Origin: Paracoccus kondratievae
Lineage (GTDB): Bacteria; Pseudomonadota; Alphaproteobacteria; Rhodobacterales; Rhodobacteraceae
DNA length: 64,000 nt
NCBI RefSeq assembly: GCF_009301415.1
Contig: NZ_CP045073.1
Location: forward strand, 930,001 to 994,000
Direction of reading: 5' to 3'
This document shows positions 45,101 to 54,262 of this stretch, in pieces. Position 1 is the stretch's first letter; each line of letters begins with the position of its first letter. Made by a program: the position numbers and the translations under genes. A model generated the notes under the pieces. It was not told where the DNA came from. It did no database searches and saw only the letters and a program-made list of their open reading frames with translations.

Positions 45101-45416
45101 CTCTCAGCTAGTGCCTCTCAGCCTTTCCTTCGCTGCCGGTCTAGCCGCGCGCACGGCAAGCGAGATACCTGCCGTCGCCGACGGAACGGCTACGCCGGTC
45201 TCTGTCATTGACTGCCTTGCAGCCGGGATCAGACGCGGCTTCGACACCCCGAACAAGCTCGCTTTTAGCGACATCAAGCGCGGCTTTCTGAGCCGCGTTC
45301 AGACGCATCAGGCCTATTCCGCCACTATCGAGCGTGAGCCAGAGATCTCAAACATGGAAGAGTACCCTGCGGTGGTGGATCGCATGCGGATGTATCTGCT
45401 GCTGGTCGACGACTGA
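42114..45416 (+). CDS. Ski2-like SF2 helicase of a two-gene defence-like pair
   Basis: An 1100-residue protein. About 300 N-terminal residues have no recognised domain. The helicase core follows: VLVLPTGAGKTTVSCLK (Walker A, about 329), VVFLAPTHALVDQLTDDL, VFDECHLLSPV (DECH box, about 428), FLSAMLDNG (motif III), GIVFVNRKDTAASTAREI (motif IV), VIVATPTLAQGLNLPAHI (motif V) and NAAARAGRAGHLANG (motif VI, about 737). The late motifs fit Ski2/HamB-like SF2 enzymes. The last 350 residues are a helical extension. GGGGAGG precedes the ATG. With the nuclease gene it forms the second defence-like cassette of the window, at the right edge of the mobile backbone. Confidence 0.8.
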   Translation: MFDPVTAEIMRTAPALPGLNPAELPQLLTAQYAELAARRMRRVDGAEEAAGDGAADGEWPLARIADAYEIVVSVRRDADHRRAAAFVAGTAHQILAQDLAQTDAAGSVAIMDRDRIHPAIAAAVLFLVAEQYADAHEAARFIRPEDGGQDYVCTILAEDIRDLARGNFQSILDRAQRRPEGFFSGGLLEQRGTTALFESLVVGVELFAAEVLAEDMPEKAAGRFDGARAAFARVLALSSLEHGRLGDLSQNFQTTYPGPRHLASLLLAAYDSIAGAAVTRLQPPNGSDRDYWRSWLRHRANAAPFAWPNHREAIAKGFHESGKSAVLVLPTGAGKTTVSCLKIAAVLASGKSVVFLAPTHALVDQLTDDLQKVFPESLEGSVVSSDFDRLFAPGTNFESIEVMTPERCLALLSYSPEAFENVGLLVFDECHLLSPVSNLRRALDGMFCVLAFNSIAPEADFLFLSAMLDNGAAFAEWIEELTGRTCVFADPLWKPSRQARGVLLYESAAIVQMRRNAIAVQRAEDARKKKRAKHLRKPAAEALQCPPHALFGLQHNWLAGAAPSCTLAAISDAPVPLTGKLNRDGSIYLTPNVNKVAAQVAAAAARNGLKGIVFVNRKDTAASTAREISALLGDPPEQTQDEEERWKALEIELGGLEHAILAGPAAAVPHNALMLRLERDLAERLFRRADGAKVIVATPTLAQGLNLPAHIAILAGDKRSDPDEGGREDLEAHEILNAAARAGRAGHLANGIVLLIPEVVLQFRQGRAFPKGVLDKLKSVLPEDDRCLSLSDPLQTILDRINVAAAADPDVEYALNRLATAVAPEGAETEATTRFSIGRSLAAFTAIRINQKAGFDAKVARLNELIGERAKEADDQVLAELATQSGAPLGILKSLRQRIEDQIERLPQTIPDWTSWIINWLAEDQDARDAILIRDGRAILGATGNKKDGPLTADAVRNLEPGILAWLCGEPLREIERQLGGDPAEKAICPRARELVSQLVPLSLSFAAGLAARTASEIPAVADGTATPVSVIDCLAAGIRRGFDTPNKLAFSDIKRGFLSRVQTHQAYSATIEREPEISNMEEYPAVVDRMRMYLLLVDD

Positions 45417-45579
45417 GTGTAGCAGGCAAGTTTTCAAGCATCCCTGTTGCCGTACGATCAATCTGGCTAAGGAAAGCAGAAGTTAGCCTCTGTGCGGTCG
45501 TGCGGCCGCAAAGAGCCGATTTCGTTTTCTGCAACTGCGGTCAATGCGAGGTTGCTGGGTGTCGTAAAGGTTCCGACCA

Positions 45580-46843
45580 TTACCGAAAATCCCGCGTCTT
45601 TACCCTGATCGCGTCGACGTGCGGGTCGGGCACAGCCATACTGCACGCCCGCAGCCCCTTCGGTGGCTGACCGCGCAGATCAGGCGTCGGAGATTCTTGG
45701 TGGAGTTCGCTTCCTCTGCCATCCGGCAGGAGGGCCGCCACGTCGCGTTGCCCAACGCTGGCCAAATCCCGCGACAGATCGACGATCCGATGGACAACGA
45801 GATGCACGACCTCGCCCTCGCGCTGAACGCGCCCCCTGACGGCAATCATGCTCGATGAGAGAATGGCCCGCCGATAGCACTCGAACACTTTCTGCCAGAC
45901 CACGAGATTGGTGATGCCGGTCTCGTCCTCGATCGTGATGAACATGACGCCCTTGGCCGAACCAGGCCGCTGGCGGACGAGGACGATCCCCGCCGTCTCC
46001 AGCCAGCGGCAGTCGCGCGCGCCCATCGCCTCGGCGCAGGAGACCATGCGGCGCTTGCGCAGAGCCTCGCGCAGGAAGGCAACCGGATGGCGGCGCAGCG
46101 ACAGGCCGGTATGGCTGTAATCCGCGACCACCTCGCCGCCAGCCGCCATCGGCCGCAGGGCGATGGACGGCTCCGATATCTCTGAAACCGTCAGGCCCTC
46201 GCGTGCCGAGGCTGCCGCAAACAGCGGCAGTTCCTCGTCGCGCAACCCCTTGATCGCCCAAAGCGCTTCGCAGCGCGCGAGGCCGAAGGGCGGGCGGAAA
46301 CCGTCGGCCTCGGCAATGTGGACCAATGCGGCGACCGGAACCCCGGCCCGCCGCCAGAGATCCTCGACCGAGGCAAATGGCTGATCGGCACGGGCGGCGA
46401 CAATCGCCGCCGCATGGGCATTGGCAAGCCCCTTGACCATGCGCAGGCCAAGCCGAACCGCAAAGCGCGCCTCGTTGCCGGTCGGCTCCAGCGTGCAATC
46501 CCAGCGGGAGGCATTGGCGCAGATCGGGCGCAACTCGACGCCATGGTCGCGCGCATCGCGCACGATCTGGGCCGGGGCATAGAATCCCATCGGCTGGCTG
46601 TTCAGTAGCGCGGCGCAGAAGGCATCGGGATGCCAGCATTTCAGCCAGGCCGAGGCATAGGCGATCAGCGCGAAACTTGCCGCATGGCTTTCGGGAAAGC
46701 CGTAGGAGCCGAAGCCCTCCAACTGCCGGAAGGTGCGTTCGGCAAAGTCCTGTTCATAGCCCTTGGCAACCATGCCCGAGATCAGCTTGTCGCGGAATTT
46801 CGAGACGCCGCCGGTGTGCTTGAATGTGGCCATGCTCTTCCTT
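45580..46843 (-). pseudogene. dnaE2: 3' part of dnaE2, cut by the IS6-family element
   Basis: About 420 codons of the C-terminal half of the error-prone DNA polymerase DnaE2 (ImuC): [68 protein letters not shown], and the natural end [13 protein letters not shown]. The OB-like region ([19 protein letters not shown]) and C-terminal domain are present, but the PHP and catalytic palm parts are missing because the gene stops at the IS end (46844). It would have no polymerase activity. The reading frame is otherwise intact, so the break is recent. The missing 5' part is not elsewhere in the window. Confidence 0.9.
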
Positions 46844-47655
46844 GGCATTGCCAAGTTGTTGTGTCGTGAAGCGCCTGCTACAGGATCTCGGATGAAAACG
46901 CCATCACCCATGCCGCGCCTGAAGGGGTTTCGCTTTCCCCGTGAGATCATTGCCTACGCCGTCTGGGCATATCACCGCTTCGCCCTGAGCGGGGCTGACG
47001 TCGAGGACCTTCTGGCAGAGCGCGGCGTGATCGTCAGCCGCGAGAGCATCAGGCTTTGGGTTAACCGCTTTGGCGCGCAGTTTGCCACCTGCATCCGGCG
47101 CGATAGGCCGGGGCCGTCGGACAAGTGGCATCTGGACGAGGTCGTCATCCCGATACGCGGCAGGAAACACTGGCTCTGGCGGGCGGTTGACGCCAATGGC
47201 CACACGCTCGACATCCTCGTGCAAACCCGCCGGAACGCCAGAGCCGCGAGGCGCTTTCTGGCAAGGCTCATCGCGCAATTCGGCCAGCCGCGTGTGATGA
47301 TCACCGACAAGCTGCGCAGCTACTTCAAGCCAATCCGGAACCTGGCTCCCGACGCCGACCACAGGGCACACAAGGGGCTGAACAACCTGGTCGAGGGCTC
47401 ACACAGACCAACGCGACGGCGAGAGAAGATCATGGGACGCTTCAAGTCCCAACGACAGGCGCAGAGATTCCTCGCCGCCCATGACCAGATCAACACCCTC
47501 TTCCGTCCCCGCCGCTATCGTCTCACCGCATCTTCATACCGCCACGCACGGGCTGACGCCTTCAGCCTGTGGAACGACTATGCGCTCGAGATGAACGCAT
47601 AAGCGCTCACGCTTCGCCCCCCTTTGCGCCCACAATCACCCAACTTGGCAATGCC
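46844..47655. mobile_element. IS6-family insertion sequence
   Basis: Ends are defined by 15-base inverted repeats GGCATTGCCAAGTTG (46844-46858) and CAACTTGGCAATGCC (47641-47655), typical for IS6/IS26-like elements. Length 812 bp. The eight bases outside the left end (TCTTCCTT, 46836-46843) and right end (CACGGGGG, 47656-47663) do not match, so there is no target duplication. The left flank is dnaE2 and the right flank is unrelated. Confidence 0.92.
46892..47602 (+). CDS. IS6-family transposase
   Basis: A 236-residue DDE transposase: [36 protein letters not shown] (HTH), then the catalytic triad in [19 protein letters not shown] (Asp), [14 protein letters not shown] (Asp) and [19 protein letters not shown] (Glu). 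This is full length for the family. It would act by replicative transposition to make cointegrates, and fits the lack of target duplication at this copy. A start at 46910 is also possible. Confidence 0.93.
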   Translation: MKTPSPMPRLKGFRFPREIIAYAVWAYHRFALSGADVEDLLAERGVIVSRESIRLWVNRFGAQFATCIRRDRPGPSDKWHLDEVVIPIRGRKHWLWRAVDANGHTLDILVQTRRNARAARRFLARLIAQFGQPRVMITDKLRSYFKPIRNLAPDADHRAHKGLNNLVEGSHRPTRRREKIMGRFKSQRQAQRFLAAHDQINTLFRPRRYRLTASSYRHARADAFSLWNDYALEMNA

Positions 47656-48126
47656 CACGGGGGCATTGAGGAGGAAGCGCGCGGAAATCCATCGGGGCTC
47701 GCGGCGACGAAGGATCGGGCCGTTCACAGAAGCCGGATATACGTCCGCAATGGCGAGTTCTGAACCAGAGCCAACCAGACCGTTGCAATCAGGCGGGGGC
47801 CATATACATCCATACACGCCCCGACCACCCCCGGCCACTGCAATGACGTGGTTATTCTTCGAAACATTCAATCCGATGGAATGTTCGCTATTCCCCTGCA
47901 TGGTTAATCCTCCTGGCTTGAGGCGGAGCCTATCGAGTAGCTCTCTTTGAAAGCAGCCAATGCAGGGCGACCACCCGCCACAGTTCAGCCGAAGAAGGAC
48001 ATACGGTTTTACGCCTATGTTGATGCAGGATTTTCTCCTCCGTGCAAAAGCAGCCAAATATGACAAAAAAGCTCGCTGTTCCCCATCCGGACCGCTGAGG
48101 CCACGCAAAGGCGGCAAGGGCCCGTT
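47656..48126. other. junction region between IS6 element and hydrogenase cluster
   Basis: About 470 bases. On the minus strand a frame starts at 47901 with AGGAGG upstream and reads MQGNSEHSIGLNVSKNNHVI and AVAGGGRG, which resembles the N-terminus of IS110-type transposases, but it diverges after about 27 codons and runs into the IS6 end. It is taken as a transposon fragment. No other gene is seen before hypE. Confidence 0.45.
47820..47901 (-). pseudogene. possible 5' fragment of an IS110-type transposase
   Basis: The peptide IGLNVSKNNHVIAVAGGGRG recalls the IGLDVSK start of IS110-family transposases, with the first catalytic Asp replaced by Asn. It has a good ribosome site (AGGAGG, seven bases upstream) but the similarity ends near 47820. 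Weak evidence; shown as a trace of earlier insertions at this junction. Confidence 0.3.
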
Positions 48127-49182
48127 TCAGCAGATCCGCGGCAGTTGTTCACCCACGAGGCGGTCGACGATACGGCGCCCGCCGAAGGAGGTCACCATCT
48201 GCACACGGGCCGTATGGGCGCCCCCCTCGGATGCGGCGACGGCGCGGCCGATGATTGCGGCGCCCTGCCCTTCGGGGCGGGAACGCATCGCGGTCAGCGC
48301 GGCCTCAGCCTCGGCCTCGGGCACGAACAGGACCAGGGTTCCCTCATTGGCAAGATAGAGCGGATCAAGGCCAAGAATTTCGCAGACCCCGCGCACCTCG
48401 GGGCGCAGGGGCAACGCCTCTTCGCTGATCTCGATGCCGCACCCTGCCGCCAGCGCCATTTCATTCAGCGCCGCGGCAAGCCCTCCGCGGGTCGCATCGC
48501 GGGCGGCGCGGGTGCCGGGGGCGGCGGCCAGCACCGTCTCCATCAGATGCCCAAGCCCCTGACAGTCCGAGACCAGATCCGTCGACAGCGCCAGATCGCC
48601 GCGCGCCGCCAGAATGGCCGCGCCATGATCGCCCAGCACGCCATTGACCAGCACGACATCGCCCGGCCTGATCCGCGCCGCAGCCAGATCGCGCTCTGCC
48701 GGGATCACGCCGACGCCCGAGGTGGTGACGAACAGCCCATCCGCCGATCCGCGCCCGACGACCTTGGTGTCGCCGGTCACGATCCGCACCCCGGCAAGCG
48801 CCGCCTCGCGCGCCATCGAGGCGACCACGCGCTGCAACAGCGCGATCTCGCAGCCTTCCTCGAGAATGAACGCCGCCGACAGCCACAGCGGCCGCGCCCC
48901 GCCGACGGCCAGATCGTTCACCGTGCCGCAGACCGCCAGCTTGCCGATATCGCCGCCGGGAAATTCCAGCGGCGTGACCACGAAACTGTCGGTGGTCAAG
49001 GCCAGCCGTGCACCGGGTTCACACAGCGCATCCGCCGTCAGCCGCGCCTGATCCTCGCCCGAACTGGGCCCGAAGGCGGGAAAAAAGACGGTCTCGATCA
49101 GATCGGCCATCGCCTTGCCGCCACCGCCATGCGACAGGGTCACATGGCTGTCGCGCAGCGCTCCGAAAGCAATTGCGTTCAT
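48127..49182 (-). CDS. hypE: hydrogenase maturation protein HypE
   Basis: A 351-residue PurM/AIR-synthase-like protein. Features: SHGGGGKAMADLIETVFFPAF near the N-terminus, LTTDSFVVTPLEFPGGDIG, VVGRGSADGLFVTTSGVG and the C-terminal PRIC whose last cysteine carries the carbamoyl group dehydrated to cyanide. With HypF it makes the CN ligands of the NiFe(CN)2CO centre. It is the last gene of the hup/hyp operon and lies 15 bases past hypD. The gene is complete. Confidence 0.96.
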   Translation of the reverse strand: MNAIAFGALRDSHVTLSHGGGGKAMADLIETVFFPAFGPSSGEDQARLTADALCEPGARLALTTDSFVVTPLEFPGGDIGKLAVCGTVNDLAVGGARPLWLSAAFILEEGCEIALLQRVVASMAREAALAGVRIVTGDTKVVGRGSADGLFVTTSGVGVIPAERDLAAARIRPGDVVLVNGVLGDHGAAILAARGDLALSTDLVSDCQGLGHLMETVLAAAPGTRAARDATRGGLAAALNEMALAAGCGIEISEEALPLRPEVRGVCEILGLDPLYLANEGTLVLFVPEAEAEAALTAMRSRPEGQGAAIIGRAVAASEGGAHTARVQMVTSFGGRRIVDRLVGEQLPRIC

Positions 49183-49197
49183 GGTCTGGCCCGCCTC

Positions 49198-50334
49198 CTA
49201 TTCCGCTGCAACCCGCGCACCGCCATATTGCCAATAGGCCGCACAGGCCCCTTCCGAACTGACCATCAGCGCCCCCAGCGGCATCTCTGGCGTGCAGCCC
49301 TTGCCGAAATGCGGGCAGGCCGTAGGTTTGACCCGCCCCGTCATGACGGCGCCACAGGCACAGCCCTCGGGTTCGGGTGCGGGATTGCGCGCCACCGCAT
49401 AGCCGATGCCGAATTTTTCCTCGGCGTCGAAGGCTGCGTATTTCGGGCGGATGCGCAATCCGCTGGCGTCGATCTCGCCCAGACCGCGCCATTCAAAGCT
49501 GGGGCGCCGTTCATAGACATCGGCAATGGCGGCCAGACTAACCGGATTGCCCTCCTCGGGGACCACGCGGGCATATTGGTTTTCGACCTCGGCGCGCCCT
49601 TCGGCGATCTGGTCCAGCACCATCAGCACCGATTGCAGAAGATCGGTCGGCTCGAATCCTGCGACGACAAGCGGTTTCTGGAAATCCCGGGCAATGAAAT
49701 CATAGGGATGCACGCCGATGACCATCGAGACATGACCCGGCCCGATGAACCCGTCCAGCACCATATGCGGATCCTTCAGCAGGGCGTGGATGGGTTCGGG
49801 CACGGTGATATGGTTGCAGAAGACGCTGAAATTGCCCAACCCTTCCCGCGCGGCCTGCTGGATGGCCAGCGCGGTCGAAGGGGTCGTCGTCTCGAAGCCC
49901 AGACCAAAGAACACCACGTCGCGTTCGGGGTATTTCCGGGCCAGAGCCAGGGCATCCAGTGGCGAATAGACCATGCGGATATCCGCCCCCGCCGCCCGCG
50001 CCTGTAACAGCGATTGCGACCGGCCCGGCACCCGCATCGCATCGCCAAAGGTGGTGAAGATCACGCCCGGACGCCTGGCGATCTCGATACATTCGTCGAT
50101 CCGCGCACGCGGCAGAACGCAGACCGGACAGCCGGGGCCATGGATGAATTCCACGCCTTCATGCACCAGTTTGTCCAGACCATAGCGAAAGATCGAATGG
50201 GTGTGGCCGCCGCAGATCTCCATGATATGCACCGGCTTTTCGCGGCTGGCGCCGATCTGCTCGGCGCGGCGGGCAATCGCGGCCAGCAGCGCGCGCGCCG
50301 CTTTGGGATCGCGGAATTCCGAAGCGAATTTCAT
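49198..50334 (-). CDS. hypD: hydrogenase maturation protein HypD
   Basis: A 378-residue protein with the signature MEICGGHTHSIFRYGLDKLV, FIHGPGCPVCVLP, FFGLGFETTTPSTALAIQQA and C-terminal cysteines (EGCACGAVMTGRVKPTACPHF, GACAAYW) for the [4Fe-4S] cluster. With HypC it forms the scaffold on which the Fe(CN)2CO group is assembled. Its start overlaps the hypC stop (ATGA), so the two are coupled. Confidence 0.96.
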   Translation of the reverse strand: MKFASEFRDPKAARALLAAIARRAEQIGASREKPVHIMEICGGHTHSIFRYGLDKLVHEGVEFIHGPGCPVCVLPRARIDECIEIARRPGVIFTTFGDAMRVPGRSQSLLQARAAGADIRMVYSPLDALALARKYPERDVVFFGLGFETTTPSTALAIQQAAREGLGNFSVFCNHITVPEPIHALLKDPHMVLDGFIGPGHVSMVIGVHPYDFIARDFQKPLVVAGFEPTDLLQSVLMVLDQIAEGRAEVENQYARVVPEEGNPVSLAAIADVYERRPSFEWRGLGEIDASGLRIRPKYAAFDAEEKFGIGYAVARNPAPEPEGCACGAVMTGRVKPTACPHFGKGCTPEMPLGALMVSSEGACAAYWQYGGARVAAE

Positions 50335-50615
50335 CGTGCCATCTCCCGGTCGGCTTCGGCCATCTGTTCAAGCGCCTCTTGCGCCTCGCCCAGTTCATGC
50401 AGCGCGGCCAGCGTGCGCGCCGCCTCGTCCTCGTCGATCAGGCTCATGGCGAAACCGACATGGATCAGCACCCAGCGGCCGATCAGCCCCTCGGGCGGCC
50501 CCTCGGCCACGCAGGCGATATTGACCTCGCGGCGCACGCCCGAGACCTCGGCCATGGCCATCATCCGCGCGGGATCGGTCATGGCGATGATGCGACCGGG
50601 AATTCCCAGACACAT
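50331..50615 (-). CDS. hypC: hydrogenase maturation chaperone HypC
   Basis: A 94-residue protein beginning MCLGIPGRIIAMTDPARM; the initiator Met is removed to expose Cys2, which binds the iron centre together with HypD. The OB-type fold continues with REVNIACVAEGPPEGLIGRW and VLIHVGFAMSLIDEDEA. It delivers the Fe(CN)2CO group to the HupL precursor. Two bases separate it from hupR and it overlaps hypD. Confidence 0.95.
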   Translation of the reverse strand: MCLGIPGRIIAMTDPARMMAMAEVSGVRREVNIACVAEGPPEGLIGRWVLIHVGFAMSLIDEDEAARTLAALHELGEAQEALEQMAEADREMAR

Positions 50616-50617
50616 GG

Positions 50618-52099
50618 CTATTCCTCCTCTTCCGGGGTGGCCTGACGCTCGGCCGGGTCCTTGACGCCATAGCGGTCCAGCTTGGCGCGCAGGCCCACCC
50701 GCGACACACCCAGCTCGGCCGCCGCGCGGCTTTTGTTCCAGCGATGGCGGGTCAGCGTCTCGCGCAGGATACGCATTTCGATCAGTTCGACCCGCTCTTT
50801 CAGGCTGCCGACGCCGGCAAGCACCGCCTGGGTCAGACGGCCGGCGCCATCCTCACCCGGCGGACCCTGCAGGATCGGGCGAGAGATCAGATCGGCGCCC
50901 AGAACGCTGTCTTGCGCAAGGATCAGCATCCGGGTGATCTCGTTCGACAATTCGCGCAGATTGCCGGGCCAGTCGTAACTTTCCAGAAATTCCAGCGCGG
51001 GCCCGTCAAAACCATGCACCAGCTTGCCATGACGGGCCGCCAGCTCGGCCAGCATGTGCTGGGCCAGCATGGCGATATCGCCGCGCCGCGCGCGCAGGGG
51101 CGGCACCGCAATTTCGGCCACCGCCAGAGCGTAATAGAGGTCGGCGCGAAACCGCCCTTCGGTCACCAGAGCCGCCAAATCCGTGCCGGCGCCGGCGATC
51201 AGGCGCAGATTGCTGGTCAGCGTCTCTTGCCCGCCGACCGGCGTGAAGCCGCGCCCGGACAGGATGCGCAAAAGCACAAGCTGCAATTCGGGCGTGATGG
51301 TCTCGATCCCCGACAGATACAGCGTCCCGCGATCCGCCTTTTGAATCAGGCCGATCCGGCTGGTTCCCCCGGCCACCGCCCCGCGCCGCGCGCCCAGCAG
51401 CTCGACCATGACCAGCTCATCGGGCATTCCGGTCAGATCCAGCGCGTAAAAGGGCCGGTCCGCCCTCAGCGAGGCCAGATGCATCGCTTGCGCAAGCTGC
51501 TCCTTGCCGGTGCCCTGCTCGCCCGTCAGCAGCACCGGCACATCGAAGGCCGCATAATGCCGCGCCGCATCAACCGTGGCGTTCATGGGCGAGTTGGGCG
51601 CACGCAGCACGCTGTCGAAGCCCTGCCCCTGACGCAGCGCCCGCCGGCGCTTTTCCAGCCGGGCTTCGGAGGTCGAGGCAAGACGGCGCATCTCCAGCGC
51701 CAGACGTTCATTCTCGCGCGCAAGATGGAAGAGCTGCGCCGCATTGCGCACCGCCATCAGCAACTGGTCGGGATGCCAGGGCTTGGCGATGAACTGGTGG
51801 ATGCCGGCAAGATTGATCGCATCGACGATGGCCGAGGGATCGGTATAGCCGGTTATCAGAAGCCGCACCGTTTCCGGCCAGCGCTCGCGCAGCCCGGTCA
51901 GGAACTCCACCCCGGTCTGGCCGGGCATCCGCTGGTCGCAGACCACCACCTGCACCCATTCCTCCTCCATCAGCCGGGCGGCGGCGGCGGCATCCGGGGC
52001 GGTCAGGATTTCAAACTCATCCTCAAGCGCCATGCGCATCGCCGAAAGCGAATGCGGCTCGTCATCCACCAGCAGGACAAAGGGGCGCGGCGTGGGCAT
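50618..52099 (-). CDS. hupR: HupR-type response regulator of hydrogenase genes
   Basis: A 493-residue NtrC-family protein. The receiver domain has [32 protein letters not shown] (phosphoacceptor Asp) and KPWHPDQLL. The AAA+ part has [15 protein letters not shown] (Walker A), but where sigma-54 activators have GAFTGA it reads [17 protein letters not shown]. The C-terminal Fis-type HTH is [19 protein letters not shown]. Loss of GAFTGA fits HupR of R. capsulatus, which from memory works with sigma-70 polymerase and in the unphosphorylated state. The partner kinase HupT is not in the window. It sits inside the hyp operon. Confidence 0.93.
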   Translation of the reverse strand: MPTPRPFVLLVDDEPHSLSAMRMALEDEFEILTAPDAAAAARLMEEEWVQVVVCDQRMPGQTGVEFLTGLRERWPETVRLLITGYTDPSAIVDAINLAGIHQFIAKPWHPDQLLMAVRNAAQLFHLARENERLALEMRRLASTSEARLEKRRRALRQGQGFDSVLRAPNSPMNATVDAARHYAAFDVPVLLTGEQGTGKEQLAQAMHLASLRADRPFYALDLTGMPDELVMVELLGARRGAVAGGTSRIGLIQKADRGTLYLSGIETITPELQLVLLRILSGRGFTPVGGQETLTSNLRLIAGAGTDLAALVTEGRFRADLYYALAVAEIAVPPLRARRGDIAMLAQHMLAELAARHGKLVHGFDGPALEFLESYDWPGNLRELSNEITRMLILAQDSVLGADLISRPILQGPPGEDGAGRLTQAVLAGVGSLKERVELIEMRILRETLTRHRWNKSRAAAELGVSRVGLRAKLDRYGVKDPAERQATPEEEE

Positions 52100-52102
52100 G
52101 GC

Positions 52103-53026
52103 TCAGGCCTTTGTCGCCAGACCGGCGCGCAGCCAGTCGATCCAGGCCTGCATCCCCTCGCCGGTGCGGGCCGAAAGGCGCAGGATGTCTATGCCGGGGT
52201 TCACCCGCCGCAGATTGGCCTCATAGACCTCGGGATCGGCATCGCAATGGGGGGCAAGGTCGATCTTGTTCAGGATGGCAAGCCTTGCGGCCGTAAACAT
52301 ATCCGGGTATTTCAAGGGCTTGTCTTCACCCTCGGTCACCGACAGGATCGCGACCTTGGCATCCTCGCCCAGATCAAAAGCCGCGGGGCAGACCAGATTG
52401 CCGACATTTTCGATGAACAGCAGCGAGGCCGGTTCCAGCCGCAGCGCATCCATCGCACCGCCCACCATCTGCGCATCCAGATGGCAGCCCTTGCCGGTAT
52501 TGACCTGCACCGCCCGCGCGCCGGTGGCGCGGATCCGGTCGGCATCGTTCTCGGTCTGCTGGTCGCCCTCGATCACCGCCAGCGGTTGGCCTTCCAGCAT
52601 CGAGATGGTCCGGCACAGCAACGTGGTCTTGCCCGAACCGGGCGATGAGACAAGGTTGACCGCAAAGGCTCGCAGCGCCGAAAGCACCCGCCGGTTGCCC
52701 GCAGCCAACCCGTCATTGCGGGCCAGAAGCGAGGTCTCGACTTCGATCAGCCGCTGCTGGGTCAGGCCCGGCACCGACAGACCCGCCGCGCCCGCGCCGT
52801 AGTCGTGATGGTGACCATGGCCCGGCGCATGGTCGTGATGATGATGGTGGTGGTGATCGCCGGAACCATGGTCATGCGCGTGACCATTCGCGGCATGGCT
52901 GTGCCCGTGGCCATGCCTCTGATCCTGCGCGTGCTCATGGGCCAGGCGCAGCCGGTGCGCCTCGTCATGGCTGATCTCGCGCCCGTCCACCGTCACCGTA
53001 CTGCCGCAACCGCAAATCCCACACAT
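52103..53026 (-). CDS. hypB: nickel-handling GTPase HypB with His-rich segment
   Basis: A 307-residue protein starting MCGICGCG, the high-affinity nickel motif. A His-rich segment follows (about residues 30-76, with runs such as [16 protein letters not shown]), which could store nickel. The G domain has [18 protein letters not shown] (P-loop), [15 protein letters not shown] and [17 protein letters not shown], with [15 protein letters not shown] as the guanine motif. It drives nickel insertion into the large subunit with HypA. Its ATG shares a base with the hypA stop (TGATG). Confidence 0.96.
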   Translation of the reverse strand: MCGICGCGSTVTVDGREISHDEAHRLRLAHEHAQDQRHGHGHSHAANGHAHDHGSGDHHHHHHHDHAPGHGHHHDYGAGAAGLSVPGLTQQRLIEVETSLLARNDGLAAGNRRVLSALRAFAVNLVSSPGSGKTTLLCRTISMLEGQPLAVIEGDQQTENDADRIRATGARAVQVNTGKGCHLDAQMVGGAMDALRLEPASLLFIENVGNLVCPAAFDLGEDAKVAILSVTEGEDKPLKYPDMFTAARLAILNKIDLAPHCDADPEVYEANLRRVNPGIDILRLSARTGEGMQAWIDWLRAGLATKA

Positions 53027-53367
53027 CAGATCACCTCCATATCCCTGATCCGCATTTCGTCCCCCGTCTCGGGCATCAGCCTGCCACCGCCACAGAGGGG
53101 GCAGGGCGACAGGCGGTCGTCCAATTCCACCTGTTCGGCACAGTCGAAACACATTGCCCGGCCCGGCAGGTCGATCATTTCCAGGGCCGCGCCCTCGGCC
53201 GGGCTGCCGCGCATGACCACGTCAAAGGCAAAGCTCAGCGCGGCCTTTTCCACCCCGGCAAAGCGCCCGATTTCCAGCCGCATCCGGGTCACGCGGGAAA
53301 AACCGTGGCGGCGGGCCTGATCCTCGACAATGCCGCGGATCCCTTCGCAAAGCGACATCTCATGCAT
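53026..53367 (-). CDS. hypA: nickel metallochaperone HypA
   Basis: A 113-residue protein starting [20 protein letters not shown]; His2 is the nickel ligand. The zinc-binding loop has [12 protein letters not shown] and [11 protein letters not shown] (two CxxC pairs). It ends MRIRDMEVI. It passes nickel to the hydrogenase large subunit with HypB. The start at 53367 overlaps the end of hupK by eight bases and the stop overlaps hypB. Confidence 0.95.
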   Translation of the reverse strand: MHEMSLCEGIRGIVEDQARRHGFSRVTRMRLEIGRFAGVEKAALSFAFDVVMRGSPAEGAALEMIDLPGRAMCFDCAEQVELDDRLSPCPLCGGGRLMPETGDEMRIRDMEVI

Positions 53368-54262
53368 GGGGTCCGGCCTCCAGATGCAGAGGGATACAGG
53401 GATCAAGGATCATGGCAAGCAAAGGCGCCCGATCCGCCTTGTGCGGCGGAAGTGTCGCAAGGCTGGCCGCCAGCAGCCCGCCCGACATCAGCAGGTGATC
53501 GGTGGGCGTGCGGCGCGAAAAGCGGGTCACGATGCCGCCGGCCGCGCGCAGTTCAAGCGCGCAGAGACCACGCGAACAGGGCACCAGCGCCGCCCCTTGT
53601 GCCATCCGGCGGGGCGGCGGGAAAGCCCCGCGCGACAGGGTGTCGAGATCGACCAGCCGGGCCAGCAGATGCACCAGAGGCCCGTGACCATATGCGCCCC
53701 GCACCGCCATCAGCAGCGGATGTCCGGCATGGCGTGTGGCAAGGCTGTTCTCGACAGGGCCGTCGCCGAACGGATCCGTCATCGCCGGCAGATCGCTGAC
53801 CGCCTCGCCCGGCGCGAAATGCCCCTGAACCGCCGCGACAAGGCGCGCAAGCGGCGCGGGGCCCGCGCTCCATGCGGCCAGATCACCGGGTCCGGGCAGG
53901 CCATCCTGCCCGAAAAGCGCCACCCGCAGCGCGCGCCCCCCCGCCTGCCAGCCCTGCGGCAACGCCAGGGGCGCAAGCCCAAGCTGCGGCGGCAGATGCA
54001 GGCACAGCCTGGCCAGATGGTCGCGGATCATGTCGCGGCGCAGATCGTCCAGGGGCGGCAGCGGCAGCCCAAGCGCCAGCGCCATAGCCCATTCCTGCAC
54101 GGACCGGCACAGGCCGAACAGGGCAGGCAGCATCTGCCTGACCTCATCCACCCTGCGCCCCGTCATCAGCGCATCCACCGCCAGCCCCGCCTGCGCCCCC
54201 GGCGCAAGGGCAAGCCCTCCGTCGCGGGGCAAAAGGCGAAAGCTGACGGCGGCAGAGATCAT
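53360..54262 (-). CDS. hupK: hydrogenase accessory protein HupK
   Basis: A 300-residue protein, low in recognisable motifs but with the mark of HupK: the C-terminus reads [17 protein letters not shown], echoing the DPCxxC metal-site segment at the end of the large subunit. The N-terminal part ([40 protein letters not shown]) and the middle are also like a degenerate large subunit. HupK may act as a scaffold in assembly of the metal centre. Start overlaps the hupJ stop (ATGA). Confidence 0.85.
   Translation of the reverse strand: MISAAVSFRLLPRDGGLALAPGAQAGLAVDALMTGRRVDEVRQMLPALFGLCRSVQEWAMALALGLPLPPLDDLRRDMIRDHLARLCLHLPPQLGLAPLALPQGWQAGGRALRVALFGQDGLPGPGDLAAWSAGPAPLARLVAAVQGHFAPGEAVSDLPAMTDPFGDGPVENSLATRHAGHPLLMAVRGAYGHGPLVHLLARLVDLDTLSRGAFPPPRRMAQGAALVPCSRGLCALELRAAGGIVTRFSRRTPTDHLLMSGGLLAASLATLPPHKADRAPLLAMILDPCIPLHLEAGPHA

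Noticed and set aside
47578..48117. Full 179-codon minus-strand frame across the junction after the IS6 element
   Set aside because: It runs through the IS inverted repeat and has no coherent family; only its first codons after 47901 look like a transposase fragment.
48145..50007. 620-codon plus-strand frame
   Set aside because: Antisense to hypE and hypD, which are unmistakable.
50744..52648. 634-codon plus-strand frame
   Set aside because: Antisense to hupR and hypB; Gln/Arg/His-rich composition only.
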